Notes: generated by a model not told the origin, from the sequence alone. Positions 27,130-37,370 are shown, numbered from the stretch's first letter. The stretch is 64,000 nucleotides of DNA from Pseudomaricurvus sp050633365 (GCA_050633365.1 JBOEGJ010000042.1:31463-95462); one strand, 5' to 3'. Program-made: numbers and translations.

Positions 27130-29028
27130 TTACATGCCTTCTAATTCATCCCAACGAGCGTATTTGGTCTCCAAGGTTTGTTGAAGCTCAGCCAGCTGCG
27201 CTAAACCTTGGTTAATGGCCTCTTGAGGTTGCTGATAAAACTCAGGATCAGCAATCAACGACTCGGCCTCGGAAACTTTTTGTTCGAACTTTTCAATGTC
27301 TGCCGGCAGTGCATTGAGCTCACGCTGTAATTTATAGCTCAACTTTTTCTTGTCTTTAGCGCTCTCTGCCGTATCGGCAACCGGAACAGTTTCGGGACTA
27401 GCTTTCGCATTTTTTGCCCCAGTATCGTCTGACAAATTCCACTGCCCCCCCTGACGCAACCAATCCTCATAGCCGCCTACATACTCGCGAACCTTGCCGT
27501 TGCCCTCAAAGGCAATAGTGCTAGTGACCACATTATTGAGAAACTCTCGATCGTGACTCACCAATAAAATAGTGCCTTTGTGCTCGCCTAAGATTTCTTC
27601 GAGAAGCTCTAAGGTTTCCACATCGAGATCATTGGTAGGTTCATCGAGCACCATTAAGTTACTCGGTTTACTGAACAACTTGGCCAGCAACACTCGATTT
27701 CTCTCGCCACCAGAAAGTGCCTTTAGAGGTGTGCGAGCTCGATCACCGGTAAACAAAAAATCGCTCAGATAACTAATGATGTGACGAGATCTATCGCCGA
27801 TAGTGATACTGTCGCGACCTTCGGAGACGTTATCGACTGCACTTTTTTCCAAGTCCAATTGATCCCGCAATTGGTCAAAATAGGCGACCTCCAAATTGGT
27901 CCCACAATTAACTTGACCCTCATTAGGCTGCAACTGTCCCAAGATAATTTTCAGGAGCGTACTTTTACCGGCGCCGTTGGGGCCGATAAAACCAATTCGA
28001 TCACCTCGAATGACAGTGGAGGTAAAGTTGTCGATAATTTTCTTGCCGTCGTAGCTGTGACTGACGTTGTGAAGCTCGGCAACAAGCTTGCCTGACAAGC
28101 CTCCACTATTAATTTCAATCTTAGCTTTGCCCTGCAATTCCCGACGATCTGAGCGCTCGTTGCGCATCGCTTTCAAGGCTCGAACTCGACCTTCGTTACG
28201 AGTTCTCCGCGCCTTAATCCCCTGCCGAATCCACACTTCCTCTTCGGCCAAACGCTTGTCGAACAGCGCGTTATGGCGCTCCTCTTCGGCCAATTGTTGC
28301 TCGCGAAACTCAAGAAAGCTGGCGTAATCACCATGCCAGGAACGAATATGACCGCGGTCCAATTCAACAATATCGGTGGCCAAGCTTTGCAACAGTGAGC
28401 GATCGTGGGTGATAAAAACTACGGCACCGCGAAATTCGAGAACCTGCTTTTCTAGCCATTCGATAGCCAACACATCGAGATGGTTGGTGGGCTCATCCAG
28501 GAGCAGTAAATCCGGTTCCACCACCAGTGCCTTTGCCAGTGCCACTCGACGGCGCCAGCCACCAGACAATTCAGACATGGTTTTATCAACGGGTAAATCC
28601 AAACGAGTGATGACGGTATCGACCCGTTGCTGTAGGCTCCAGCCGTCAACGCTGTCGATGGACTGCTGCACTTGAGCAAGTTTTTCGAGAGACTTTTCAT
28701 CGTCGACGTGGGCCAGTAAATGGTGATATTGAGCCAACAGCGCCCCGGCCTCTTTCAACCCACTGGCGACCACATCGTAGACACTCAAGCTATCTGCCTC
28801 TGGCAAATCCTGCTCCAAGCGAGCAATCTTCAGAGTAGGTTGACGCCACACGACGCCGTCATCAAGTAAGACGTCCCCAGCGAGTACTTTGAGCAAGCTG
28901 GATTTACCAGCACCATTGCGACCGATCAAACAAACCCGCTGCCCGCGATCGATGGTGAGATCAATACCGTCCAACAGGATCTGCGTGCCATAATGTAAAC
29001 CGGCTTTTTTCAATTCAATCAATGACAT
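27130..29028 (-). CDS. uup: ABC-F family ATPase Uup
   Basis: 632-residue cytoplasmic ABC-F protein; the family acts on ribosomes, and Uup also limits transposon excision. Two ATPase domains are complete. The first has Walker A GRNGAGKSS, signature LSGGW and Walker B LLLDEPTNHLD. The second has GPNGAGKST, LSGGER and LMVLDEPTNDLD. The inter-domain linker is basic (about 240-300). The C-terminal region (about 560-632) is a charged coiled coil, the DNA-binding domain typical of Uup. Confidence 0.95.
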   Translation of the reverse strand: MSLIELKKAGLHYGTQILLDGIDLTIDRGQRVCLIGRNGAGKSSLLKVLAGDVLLDDGVVWRQPTLKIARLEQDLPEADSLSVYDVVASGLKEAGALLAQYHHLLAHVDDEKSLEKLAQVQQSIDSVDGWSLQQRVDTVITRLDLPVDKTMSELSGGWRRRVALAKALVVEPDLLLLDEPTNHLDVLAIEWLEKQVLEFRGAVVFITHDRSLLQSLATDIVELDRGHIRSWHGDYASFLEFREQQLAEEERHNALFDKRLAEEEVWIRQGIKARRTRNEGRVRALKAMRNERSDRRELQGKAKIEINSGGLSGKLVAELHNVSHSYDGKKIIDNFTSTVIRGDRIGFIGPNGAGKSTLLKIILGQLQPNEGQVNCGTNLEVAYFDQLRDQLDLEKSAVDNVSEGRDSITIGDRSRHIISYLSDFLFTGDRARTPLKALSGGERNRVLLAKLFSKPSNLMVLDEPTNDLDVETLELLEEILGEHKGTILLVSHDREFLNNVVTSTIAFEGNGKVREYVGGYEDWLRQGGQWNLSDDTGAKNAKASPETVPVADTAESAKDKKKLSYKLQRELNALPADIEKFEQKVSEAESLIADPEFYQQPQEAINQGLAQLAELQQTLETKYARWDELEGM

Positions 29029-29295
29029 AGGCTTTCTAAATCCGACAACGAGGGTGTTTTAATGGGCGCCATGGTACCGACAAATAGCGCCTGGAGCGAA
29101 TAGAAGATGCAATTAGCGGACAATCGTGACCAGAGAGCCAATTCAGGTCGAATTTTAGTGCGTCATAGCTCCGATTTTTACCCTACAATGAAAAGGTTAG
29201 CGTGTATTGTGAAAGACAATTCTAAAACCGTTGACAAAACATAGCGTCGCGCCACACATTAGCACTCTACTAAGAATTAAGGGTTGCCTGAGCCT

Positions 29296-31389
29296 ATGCC
29301 CACACGACACAGACTCACGTGCATTAAGTCTCTGACTAGACTTCGGAGCTTATTCATCGATACACGCCTCAAGGCAGCCACACTCGCTGGCTTACTAGGT
29401 CTATGCCTCGTCAGCAGCTACTCTACGGCGGCTGGTAATGGGCGCCAAACTGACAGTGTCTTTCAGCTAGACAGCGGCTTTCAAAAAGCGAATTACAACC
29501 TGATCAGTAGCACCAACCCGGCCCTCCTTGTCCAACAGCGGCAGCATTATCTCTCGGCTCGTGAAGCCTTGCGTCGCGGCCAAATGGTCAACTATCGAAA
29601 ATACCGCGATCGACTTCACGGCTACCCCTTAGCCGACTACTTAGACTTCTTTGAACTAAATCGCCGCCTGCGACGACTGCCCATGGACGATGTGGACAAA
29701 TTCCTCAGCGACCACCCCAATACCTACATGGGCGACAAGCTGCGCCAGCGCTGGCTTCACCAGCTGGCGAGACGTTCGCGCTGGGATGACTTCCTACGGT
29801 ATTACGACGCTGATGTAATCAATTCCACCAGTTTGAGATGCAGGGCATTATTTGCCCGCCACCAAACGGGCGATACTCAAGCGTTGAGCGAAGTCGCAGA
29901 GCTATGGAATGTAGAGCATTCACAACCAAAAGAGTGCGACGATCTATTCAAAGCTTGGATTACCGCCGGCCTGCGTACGCCCGAAATCAACTGGGAGCGT
30001 TTCAATAAGGCCATTAAAGCACGCAACCGCACACTTGCTCGCTACCTCGCCAAATCCCTCGAAGGAGAGCAAGCAACGCTGGCAAGCTTGCACCTCGAGG
30101 TGTATAGCCATCCTCAGCGAATTCGGCAGCGTCATCGTTTTCAGCAACAAACACCCGACATGCAGACCATTATCTTGCATGGGCTGACCCGCTACGCTCG
30201 CCACGACCCGCTAACGGCACTGTACGAATGGCGACGCTATGACGCCCAGCAACTGTTTGACGACCAGCAACGACTGGCAACCCAGCAACAGCTCGCAATG
30301 CAACTTGTTAAGCGCGGGCACCAAAAATCGGCCGATCAGCTGGTCGATGGTATCGCTCAAATCACCAGCGACAAGGTGACGGAGTTTTTAATTCGCGACG
30401 CGTTAAAGCAGCAGGACTGGGCAAAAATTTATCGTTACCTACAGCATCTGCCAGAACAGGAACAGCAATCGGAAAAGTGGCTCTATTGGCGAGCCAGAGC
30501 TTTGGAACAACTGCAAATAGATGATCCACATTTCGCAACTCCTCAGCAGATTTACACTCAGCTAGCCATGGAGCGCAGCTATTACTCGTTTTTGGCCGCC
30601 GATAAACTCGGTCACAGCTATCAGCTCAGTGATCATCCGGTCGCCCCGGCCGCTGAAGTCACCTTGGCCATTATCAATCATCCGGCAACCCAGCGCGCCA
30701 GAGAGCTTAAGGCTGTGAACGATCAGCTCAATGCCAACCGTGAATGGCTATACATGACCAACCGCTTTAATCGGGAAGAGGAGCATATCGCCGCGGCCAA
30801 GCTCGCCCATCAATGGGGCTGGCACCACAAGACCATCACCTCAATGGCTTCGGCAAAGTCTTGGGATGATCTCAGACTTCGCTTCCCACTAGCTTACAAC
30901 AAACATGTATTCTCGGCCGCCCAGCAACATCAAGTGTCGCCACTGCTGCTGTTTTCCATCGCCCGCCAAGAAAGTGCCTTTGCGGAAACTGCCGCCTCCC
31001 CAGCTGGTGCCATGGGGTTGATGCAATTAATGCCTAGAACCGCTCGTTCAACGGCGCGTAAAGCCGGAATCAAATACCGAAAAATGGATCTGCTCAAAGC
31101 TGATACCAACATTAAACTGGGCAGTTTCTACATCACCGAATTACTGAACCGCTATCAAGGCAATCGCATATTAGCCGCAGCGGCTTACAATGCAGGTCCT
31201 CACCGAGTCGACACCTGGTTGAAAAGCTCTGCCAGTAATTTACCCCATGATGTCTGGGTAGAAACCATCCCTTTCAAAGAAACACGAAAATACGTTCAAA
31301 ATGTACTCGCCTACTCAGTCATCTACGGCTACCGCACCGGTACCACTCCCGCTATGTTGAGCCCTTCTGAGCAGAGAAAAACACTGTGA
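29296..31389 (+). CDS. slt: Soluble lytic murein transglycosylase
   Basis: Periplasmic Slt70-type enzyme that cleaves peptidoglycan to anhydromuropeptides. The frame opens at a TTG (29284); the ATG at 29296 is taken as start. An export signal with a hydrophobic core lies at about 28-45 (AATLAGLLGLCLVSSYSTAA), then the superhelical U and L domains and the C-terminal catalytic domain with ARQESAFAETAASPAGAMGL. The glutamate of that ES motif is encoded at 30970-30972. It works in the same recycling route as NagZ. Confidence 0.94.
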   Translation: MPTRHRLTCIKSLTRLRSLFIDTRLKAATLAGLLGLCLVSSYSTAAGNGRQTDSVFQLDSGFQKANYNLISSTNPALLVQQRQHYLSAREALRRGQMVNYRKYRDRLHGYPLADYLDFFELNRRLRRLPMDDVDKFLSDHPNTYMGDKLRQRWLHQLARRSRWDDFLRYYDADVINSTSLRCRALFARHQTGDTQALSEVAELWNVEHSQPKECDDLFKAWITAGLRTPEINWERFNKAIKARNRTLARYLAKSLEGEQATLASLHLEVYSHPQRIRQRHRFQQQTPDMQTIILHGLTRYARHDPLTALYEWRRYDAQQLFDDQQRLATQQQLAMQLVKRGHQKSADQLVDGIAQITSDKVTEFLIRDALKQQDWAKIYRYLQHLPEQEQQSEKWLYWRARALEQLQIDDPHFATPQQIYTQLAMERSYYSFLAADKLGHSYQLSDHPVAPAAEVTLAIINHPATQRARELKAVNDQLNANREWLYMTNRFNREEEHIAAAKLAHQWGWHHKTITSMASAKSWDDLRLRFPLAYNKHVFSAAQQHQVSPLLLFSIARQESAFAETAASPAGAMGLMQLMPRTARSTARKAGIKYRKMDLLKADTNIKLGSFYITELLNRYQGNRILAAAAYNAGPHRVDTWLKSSASNLPHDVWVETIPFKETRKYVQNVLAYSVIYGYRTGTTPAMLSPSEQRKTL

Positions 31390-31454
31390 CAAGTGAAATC
31401 TCAACTATGCTGAAACAAGCCATAAGAACCACAAGATTACGTCAAGGATAGAGA

Positions 31455-32033
31455 GTGACCGAAACAACCCCAAACAACAGTGTTTTAACGACCACCGGTG
31501 ACTTGCTGCATATCAAGGAAACCATCTCAATGTTGTATCTGGCGGTCTGCCAGATCGAGGCATCGATCAAGGAAAGCAATACATCGGTAGACTCACTCAC
31601 CTCGTCTTTTACCGATCTGGCCAAACACTCTCGGGAAGTTGATCAACATGTGCAAGAGATGAGCGACTTGTCGGACGTCGATAATATTAAGCGACAAGTG
31701 AGCGAAACGTCGCAAGAGATGCAATCAAAAATCAATCAGGCAATTACCGCCTTCCAGTTTTACGATCGCGTCAGTCAGCGTCTCGATCACGTGGCAAGAA
31801 ACTTAGAGCGTGTAAGCGATGTGATTGGCAACCCCACTGACATCAACAATCCCAGTATCTGGGAACACATCCAAAACGAAGTGAAGAACAGCTATTCAAT
31901 GGAGTCAGAGCGCATTATGTTCGAACACATTATGCGTGGCGCATCAGTAAAAGAAGCGCTAGAGATCTATCACCACCATTTCAGCCAAGAAGATGCTGGT
32001 GAAGACGATGGTGACGAAGTGGAACTGTTTTAG
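31455..32033 (+). CDS. CheZ-like protein (putative CheY phosphatase), GTG start
   Basis: 192-residue all-helical protein. The GTG start follows AAGGA at 6 bases. A central amphipathic region has the segment FQFYDRVSQRLDHV, in which Asp104 and Gln108 keep the D-x-x-x-Q spacing of the CheZ catalytic pair (Asp143/Gln147 in E. coli). The C-terminus is acidic and ends DDGDEVELF, like the CheY-binding tail of CheZ. It lies next to a convergent cheV gene. Phosphatase activity is inferred. An alternative is a more general chemotaxis-associated coiled-coil protein. Confidence 0.6.
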   Translation: MTETTPNNSVLTTTGDLLHIKETISMLYLAVCQIEASIKESNTSVDSLTSSFTDLAKHSREVDQHVQEMSDLSDVDNIKRQVSETSQEMQSKINQAITAFQFYDRVSQRLDHVARNLERVSDVIGNPTDINNPSIWEHIQNEVKNSYSMESERIMFEHIMRGASVKEALEIYHHHFSQEDAGEDDGDEVELF

Positions 32034-32063
32034 CGGTATTGAATCCACTGGTGACGAGCGCAA

Positions 32064-32086
32064 GCTCAGCTGATCCCACGCTGAGC
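32064..32086. terminator. Hairpin between convergent genes
   Basis: A perfect 7-base-pair stem, GCTCAGC (32064-32070) with GCTGAGC (32080-32086), separates the CheZ-like gene from cheV. No T-run follows on either strand, so terminator function is uncertain. Confidence 0.35.
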
Positions 32087-32091
32087 AAGTG

Positions 32092-33042
32092 CTATTTCCA
32101 GTCCCCGCTTTCGAGTCGATGACGAAGGTGAGACTGTACCTTTTCGGCTAATTCATCGGGCTGAAACTTCGACAAAAAATCATCACAGCCCACCTTTTTC
32201 ACCATTGCCTTATTGAAATTTCCCGACAGAGACGTGTGCAGAATCACATGTAAATCTTGCAATGCTGGATCGCTGCGGATTTCGTGGGTCAAACGATAGC
32301 CATCCATTTCAGGCATTTCGGCATCGGTGATAAGCATTAGATAATGCTTAGGCACATCAACTCCGCGAGCGGTTTCTTCTTTTAAGAATTGCAGTAATTT
32401 CAATCCATCCTGACGATAAACCGTTTCTATGCCGATATTTTTCATGGTACCACTGGCCTGACGATAAGCCGTCGACGAATCGTCAGCCATCAATATTTTC
32501 ACATCGTGAGTACTGGCGTATTCGACCAATTCATTATCAACAACACTTTCCGAAACAGCGGTTTCGTAGGGAATAATTTCCGCCAACACACGTTCGACAT
32601 CGAGAATTTCAACAATTTCTTCGTTTAGCCGAGTAATCGCCGTTAAAAAGTGATGGCGGCCAGAGCCTTTGGGCGGAGGAAGAATGATGTCCCAGTTAAG
32701 GTTGACGATTCTATCCACCGCCCCTACCAAGAATGCCTGCACAGTTCGATTGTACTCAGTGACAATCAGATTGCAGTTTTCGTGATCTCGAAGCGGACGC
32801 CCTCCGATGGCGGCGCTCAAATCGATAACGGATATGGTTTGATCTCGCAGGTGCGTCACCCCGACGATGTGAGGATCGCTGTGCGGCAATGCGGTCAGAG
32901 GCGGGACTTGCAATACCTCTTGAATTTTAAACACATTAAGAGCAAATAATTGTCGCCCAGCCAAACGGAACATCAACAGTTCCAGTCGGTTTTCACCCAC
33001 CAATTGTGTGCGCTGATCAACAGAATCCAGCAGTTTGGACAT
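32092..33042 (-). CDS. cheV: Chemotaxis coupling protein CheV
   Basis: 316 residues with an N-terminal CheW-like domain (about 15-165; LFALNVFKIQEVLQVPPLTALPHSDPHIVGVTHLRDQTI) and a C-terminal response-regulator receiver domain (about 180-305; acidic pocket VKILMADDSSTA, phospho-acceptor in LMLITDAEMPEMDGYRL). CheV couples chemoreceptors to CheA, and its phosphorylation tunes adaptation. No che operon or receptor gene is nearby. Confidence 0.95.
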   Translation of the reverse strand: MSKLLDSVDQRTQLVGENRLELLMFRLAGRQLFALNVFKIQEVLQVPPLTALPHSDPHIVGVTHLRDQTISVIDLSAAIGGRPLRDHENCNLIVTEYNRTVQAFLVGAVDRIVNLNWDIILPPPKGSGRHHFLTAITRLNEEIVEILDVERVLAEIIPYETAVSESVVDNELVEYASTHDVKILMADDSSTAYRQASGTMKNIGIETVYRQDGLKLLQFLKEETARGVDVPKHYLMLITDAEMPEMDGYRLTHEIRSDPALQDLHVILHTSLSGNFNKAMVKKVGCDDFLSKFQPDELAEKVQSHLRHRLESGDWK

Positions 33043-33167
33043 AGCTCGTCATCCTAGGATTTAACTTCTCTGTAAGTGTAGTGCATCTCTATGCATTCCC
33101 CAGAGAATTCATCGGCCGAGCGCGGAGAATCATTAGCCCGCCATGACGGCGACAGCGGTTGCAGGAC

Positions 33168-33422
33168 CTAGTCCGACGCTCCCTCTAAATAGTCGGCCAG
33201 CTGTTGCTGCGAAAAGGGCCAACCCAGGCCCTCAGACAATTGTGTTTTGGCTAGAACTGGGATCCTCACGGCGTACAATTCCATCAGTTGGGACTGATCA
33301 ACAATCTCCACTTCCTGCAGTCGATAGCCATAGTGTTCGAGCACAGGCCAAGCCAAGACTTTCGCCTGCTCGCAAAGATGACACCCCAATGTGGTGTACA
33401 AAAAAAGTGTTTTCATGAACAT
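33168..33422 (-). CDS. Glutaredoxin-like protein (DUF836 type)
   Basis: 84-residue thioredoxin-fold protein with the active-site motif CHLC after strand LFLYTTLG, and the cis-proline segment VRIPVLA. This small group is annotated as glutaredoxin family/DUF836. The start may be the ATG at 33422 or the one two codons further on (33416); AGGG lies 4 or 10 bases upstream respectively. It presumably acts in thiol redox chemistry; the partner is unknown. Confidence 0.85.
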   Translation of the reverse strand: MFMKTLFLYTTLGCHLCEQAKVLAWPVLEHYGYRLQEVEIVDQSQLMELYAVRIPVLAKTQLSEGLGWPFSQQQLADYLEGASD

Positions 33423-33549
33423 AGCGCCCTAGAGTATCGGGCGCCATTTTAGGCTAAAAGCTGAAGACTATAAAACCTAGAAAAGACACCGAGAATGGAC
33501 AAAACCGAGAAAGGACAGTGGAGAGAAGCGCAAAGGGGGAAAGCGACGA

Positions 33550-34806
33550 TCAATCGTCGTCGCGCCCGTCAACCCCCTCAAGAATATGCTGGATGGTGTT
33601 TTGAAAAGCTCGATCCTCAGAGCGATCGAACCACTCTGTAAGACTTTGAATCAGCTCGCCAGGCTGCTGAAACGCCGAGGCAGTCTCTAGTGCTTGCAAC
33701 ACATCTCTAACAAAGCCCCCTAGCGGCTGAAGTCGCTCAACAAGCCCAGGAGCCTGTGATTGAGCATTGGCCTGACGGTCAGACTGTACGCCTTCATAGA
33801 CCTGCGTCACCCGCTGCACAGAGGTCTGAGACAAGTTTAGGGCGAAGGCGCTGATTTCACTGGAGTCGTAACCCACCTCCAACGCTTGCTCAAAGGCTCC
33901 CTCCAGATCGCCGGAAAAAAACGTATCAGCCAAATCATTCATCTGACCTAAAAGATCATTGATCGCCGCTAGCTCACCCTCGTCGAGCTCACCGTTAACC
34001 GAAAATGAAAACTGATGATTCTCGCTCTGAGCCTCGGAATACTGCAATAGGGTCTCTACCCCGGGGATGTACGATGCGTACTGCTGAGTAACGCTGGCGC
34101 GCATGCTACTGGCGTCAATCGTCACCTTATCGCCATCGGCCGTGGTCAGGCTGAACTGGAAGCTGTTTTTCTGAGCGCTGTCACGACGCTCATAGGCCGA
34201 AACACTGGACAAGCTCGCTGGCGAGGCGTCTTGCGCAGAAGCGGACGAGGCAACCTCATCGGCACTAGAGTCATCCCCTGCGCCATCAATGAAGCGAGAC
34301 TTCAGGTCGTCGAGACCCGCCAATACCAAGGTTTTGGTGTCGCCTATCTCAGCGCTCATTTCCTCAGATAGCAGCCCCATCTCTTCAAGCTGCTGCGCAG
34401 CCTCCGCGAAGCCTTTTTGAAAGCCTTCTAGTCCTGCCGCCAAACGAGATTCTAAGGCTTCGGTGCTGGCGCCATCTTCGATGTCTCTCAGCAGCTGAGC
34501 CTCAATGAACTTAAGAATATTGCTAGAGGCCTTGAGCGCGCCATCTGACGGGGTACTGACCTTATCGGTCGCAACCGGCCCTTGAACGTCAGTGTTGTTT
34601 TGGGTCGATACCCTCAAACTACTTTGATAGGCCTCGTAGCGCTCGGAGCGAATAAAAACGGTAGATGGGCTCGCATCTCTACGAGGGTGATGGTGAGCCT
34701 CTGCATTCGGGGCTTGCGATCGACCAAAGTTCAGGTCTTGTCGTGCCTGAAACTTTTGCGAGTAGGTAAATGTGGAATCTTGATTAAGCAGCGCTGTTGG
34801 AAACAC
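33550..34806 (-). CDS. DUF5610-domain protein, unknown function (GTG start)
   Basis: 418 residues. The GTG start has GGGAGG 5 bases upstream. After a disordered N-terminus (about 1-90) comes a helical domain (about 95-175; ILKFIEAQLLRDIEDGAS, ESRLAAGLEGFQKGF) that I recall as DUF5610. A Ser/Ala/Asp linker follows, then a beta-rich segment (SFQFSLTTADGDKVTIDASS) and a helical part that resembles a flagellar or surface-export-type protein. No signal peptide is seen. It lies downstream of the FHA gene on the same strand, with a 264-base gap. Confidence 0.65.
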   Translation of the reverse strand: MFPTALLNQDSTFTYSQKFQARQDLNFGRSQAPNAEAHHHPRRDASPSTVFIRSERYEAYQSSLRVSTQNNTDVQGPVATDKVSTPSDGALKASSNILKFIEAQLLRDIEDGASTEALESRLAAGLEGFQKGFAEAAQQLEEMGLLSEEMSAEIGDTKTLVLAGLDDLKSRFIDGAGDDSSADEVASSASAQDASPASLSSVSAYERRDSAQKNSFQFSLTTADGDKVTIDASSMRASVTQQYASYIPGVETLLQYSEAQSENHQFSFSVNGELDEGELAAINDLLGQMNDLADTFFSGDLEGAFEQALEVGYDSSEISAFALNLSQTSVQRVTQVYEGVQSDRQANAQSQAPGLVERLQPLGGFVRDVLQALETASAFQQPGELIQSLTEWFDRSEDRAFQNTIQHILEGVDGRDDD

Positions 34807-34984
34807 GGTAACCTCCCGTCTCTCGTCAATGACCTCACGACGTCAAACTGTGAGGTGCCCAAGGATCATTACCCTGTTGTCGGCACTAGCGATAGAAACT
34901 ATAGGAAGAATGGGTTCTAAAGACCGCCGCTGAAGAGCGTAAAAGCTCTAACCACGGCGTTTGAGAAGATTGACTCACCTGAAC

Positions 34985-35055
34985 ACTGTAATCTCTGATT
35001 ACCTGAGTCAGAGTCTGAGTCCGAGCCTGAAACTAAGCCTGAGTCCAATAGACCG
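34985..35055. repeat. Degenerate short repeat (GAGTC-rich)
   Basis: Loose repeats of a six-base unit close to CTGAGT or GAGTCN run between the FHA and DUF5610 genes. They look like a decayed simple-sequence tract. No gene is supported here. Confidence 0.5.
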
Positions 35056-35070
35056 AGGCTAATCTTTGGG

Positions 35071-35964
35071 CTACAACCAGCCGTTACGAAGCCCCAAAAA
35101 TACGCCAAAACCGATGATAATCAACAACCCAATGCCAATCAGGCCTGCTCGCCCCTTCGAGGTTTTGGTCGGTTCAATGGTTTCCACCGGTGCCGACGAG
35201 CGCTGACGAACAGCCTCTCTCTGAGCTGGTGGCGCCTGTCGCGGCCCCCTTGCATCAGGTGATCTGGCAGCTCTGGGTTTTGCCTTTGCTGCAGCAGCCC
35301 CCTTTGGAACGGTTCTGACAGTGGTTTTATCTAAGTCATCCGATGGCCCAATCACGCCAAAACTCAGGGTATCAAAGCGCAGATCATCTCCGCGCTTAAC
35401 TCTGGCCTCTCGGACCCTTTCACCATTGATGAAAGTTCCGTTGGAGGAGCCTAGATCTTTTACGTAGAGCAGACCATTTTTAATCCGCAGCTCAGCGTGA
35501 CGGCGAGACAGATGAGCCGCCGCCAAGGTGATATCGCACTCGTTGGAGCGACCGACGATATTGGCTGCCTTGAGCGCAAATATACGATTAGAAAGTGCGG
35601 TGTGATTAGCCTTTAAAGCCCAGCCAGAGCTTTCCTCTTGGCGAGTGACCGTAGGCGCTGGACGCGATTCCTGCTTGGGATCTACAACCTGCAGTTCCGT
35701 GCCCCCAAAGCGAATAAGATCTCCAGCGGCCAAGGCGACGGGCTTAGAAAACACCACTGGTTTATTGTTAACCATGACGTTGGTCGCCTCTGCCACCAAG
35801 CGCAATTGTAATTTTTCGTGATTAACCAATATTTCTGCGTGGTGCTCGGTAATATCGGATCCGTCCAACACCAAATTAGAAGTTGCACTTCTGCCCACTG
35901 TGACTTTTGGCTCGACTAGCCACACCGCATTTTGTTTATTATTAGTAAAGCGGAGTTTGAGCAT
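35071..35964 (-). CDS. Double-FHA-domain membrane protein
   Basis: 297 residues. A first FHA-like domain (about 1-90) has the GR-S pattern VGRSATSNLVLDGSDITEHHAEI. A second, canonical FHA domain (about 125-205) has IVGRSNECDI, LSRRHAEL and DLGSSNGTFING. A basic, proline/alanine-rich linker follows, with one C-terminal transmembrane helix (about 272-292). FHA domains bind phosphothreonine, so this is a likely reader for the kinase/phosphatase pair divergently encoded 533 bases away. The tail anchor would hold the domains in the cytoplasm. Confidence 0.9.
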   Translation of the reverse strand: MLKLRFTNNKQNAVWLVEPKVTVGRSATSNLVLDGSDITEHHAEILVNHEKLQLRLVAEATNVMVNNKPVVFSKPVALAAGDLIRFGGTELQVVDPKQESRPAPTVTRQEESSGWALKANHTALSNRIFALKAANIVGRSNECDITLAAAHLSRRHAELRIKNGLLYVKDLGSSNGTFINGERVREARVKRGDDLRFDTLSFGVIGPSDDLDKTTVRTVPKGAAAAKAKPRAARSPDARGPRQAPPAQREAVRQRSSAPVETIEPTKTSKGRAGLIGIGLLIIIGFGVFLGLRNGWL

Positions 35965-36497
35965 AAAAGGGATATCCTCAACTGAAATTGACCTTTAAGT
36001 GGAACCGATAATGCATAAAAGACCGAGGCCGTTCAATAGGTTAGGTGAAATAATTCACTTTATTCTCTAAGATTTAGCGGTAATATACATTTTGCTTGGC
36101 GCCTCATTGATTTCGTGTCTCTTTTACTCGATAACGCTATACCTGATGAGTTAATCGATATTGAAACATGTCGTTAGCGCTGTAAGATTCTAGCAGAGCT
36201 TGAGTTCGCCGCTTTGCTTTGCGCGGCTAAGCTAGACACAATAGCGATCACACAACAATAACGATGGGTCGCTCGGGATGATGGGTCACTCAGAGCGACA
36301 GCTCGCCAGCCAAGCTCGCGGGTATGATTGAACTGGCATCGATTAAATAGCCCACAGTGTTTATTTAATCGGCGAATGACGAATTAAAAACGGCCCAATA
36401 ATAGAAGAATCACCAGCTAATAGTTATAGACGCGCTGCGAACTTGCAACGCATTGGATCAACCGGACCCCTGACCCGAAAGACGCCACGGAACGATT
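35965..36497. other. Divergent intergenic region FHA / PP2C
   Basis: 533 bases, AT-rich next to the FHA gene, with no supported ORF. It should contain promoters in both directions. I see no strong operator or RNA structure. Confidence 0.5.
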
Positions 36498-37349
36498 ATG
36501 CCCCCACTACAATCTCACTCCATGACCAACAAGGGGCTCATTCGGGACAACAATGAAGACTGCTACCTGAGTAAATCAGACGAGGGGCTATGGGCCGTCG
36601 CCGATGGAATGGGTGGTCATGAAGCCGGTGAAGTCGCCAGTGCCATCGTCAAACGAACGCTAGACGAAGCCCGAATCAGCGGCCGCAATCTAGAGGATGC
36701 AATCCACAGTTCTCACAAAGCCGTCTTAAAAGCCGCACAAAAAGGGGAAGGCGCTTCGGGCATGGGCTCTACCGTTGTTGCCCTAAACTGCAATTCGCTC
36801 GAGTACCAAGTATCCTGGGTAGGCGACAGTAGAGCCTACCTCTGGTCTGAAGAGCGAGACGGCGGTCGTCTCGAGCAACTCACCACCGATCACTCGTACG
36901 TGCAAATGCTACTGGCCTCGGGCGCCATTGGAGCCGATGAGGTCGATAACCATCCGGACAAAAACATCATTACTCAATGCATCGGATCGGTAGATCTGTC
37001 CCACATTAAAGTCGACACTGTACGTGGTTTCTGGGAAAAACAGCAGTGGATTGTACTGTGCAGTGACGGCCTCAGCGACGAAGTCGACAACACTAGCATT
37101 GCCCAAATTCTGTGCCAAGCTCGCACTCCGCGAGATGCCGCAGAGCAGTTAATGCAAGAGGCCCTCAACAATGGCGGGCACGACAACATCACCGTGCAAG
37201 TCATCGAATCTCCATTATTTAAACGAAGCCCGTTGAATAAGCTCAACGAATGGCTGCCGCGAGTTACAGGGCACCAATGGCTGGATATCAGCCTATACGG
37301 ACTGGCTCTCGTCAGCGCTATTCTCATTGGCTACTGGACTTTGCGCTAA
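36498..37349 (+). CDS. PP2C-type protein serine/threonine phosphatase
   Basis: 283 residues. It contains the metal-binding and core motifs of bacterial PPM phosphatases: DNNEDCYL, VADGMGGHEAGE, WVGDSRAYLW, LCSDGLSDEVDN and GGHDNITVQVIE. The C-terminus has one transmembrane helix (about 262-280), so the enzyme is anchored with its catalytic domain in the cytoplasm. It lies 21 bases upstream of the kinase gene, a standard pairing that gives reversible phosphorylation. Confidence 0.95.
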   Translation: MPPLQSHSMTNKGLIRDNNEDCYLSKSDEGLWAVADGMGGHEAGEVASAIVKRTLDEARISGRNLEDAIHSSHKAVLKAAQKGEGASGMGSTVVALNCNSLEYQVSWVGDSRAYLWSEERDGGRLEQLTTDHSYVQMLLASGAIGADEVDNHPDKNIITQCIGSVDLSHIKVDTVRGFWEKQQWIVLCSDGLSDEVDNTSIAQILCQARTPRDAAEQLMQEALNNGGHDNITVQVIESPLFKRSPLNKLNEWLPRVTGHQWLDISLYGLALVSAILIGYWTLR

Positions 37350-37370
37350 GCGCCGGAACCGACACTACCT

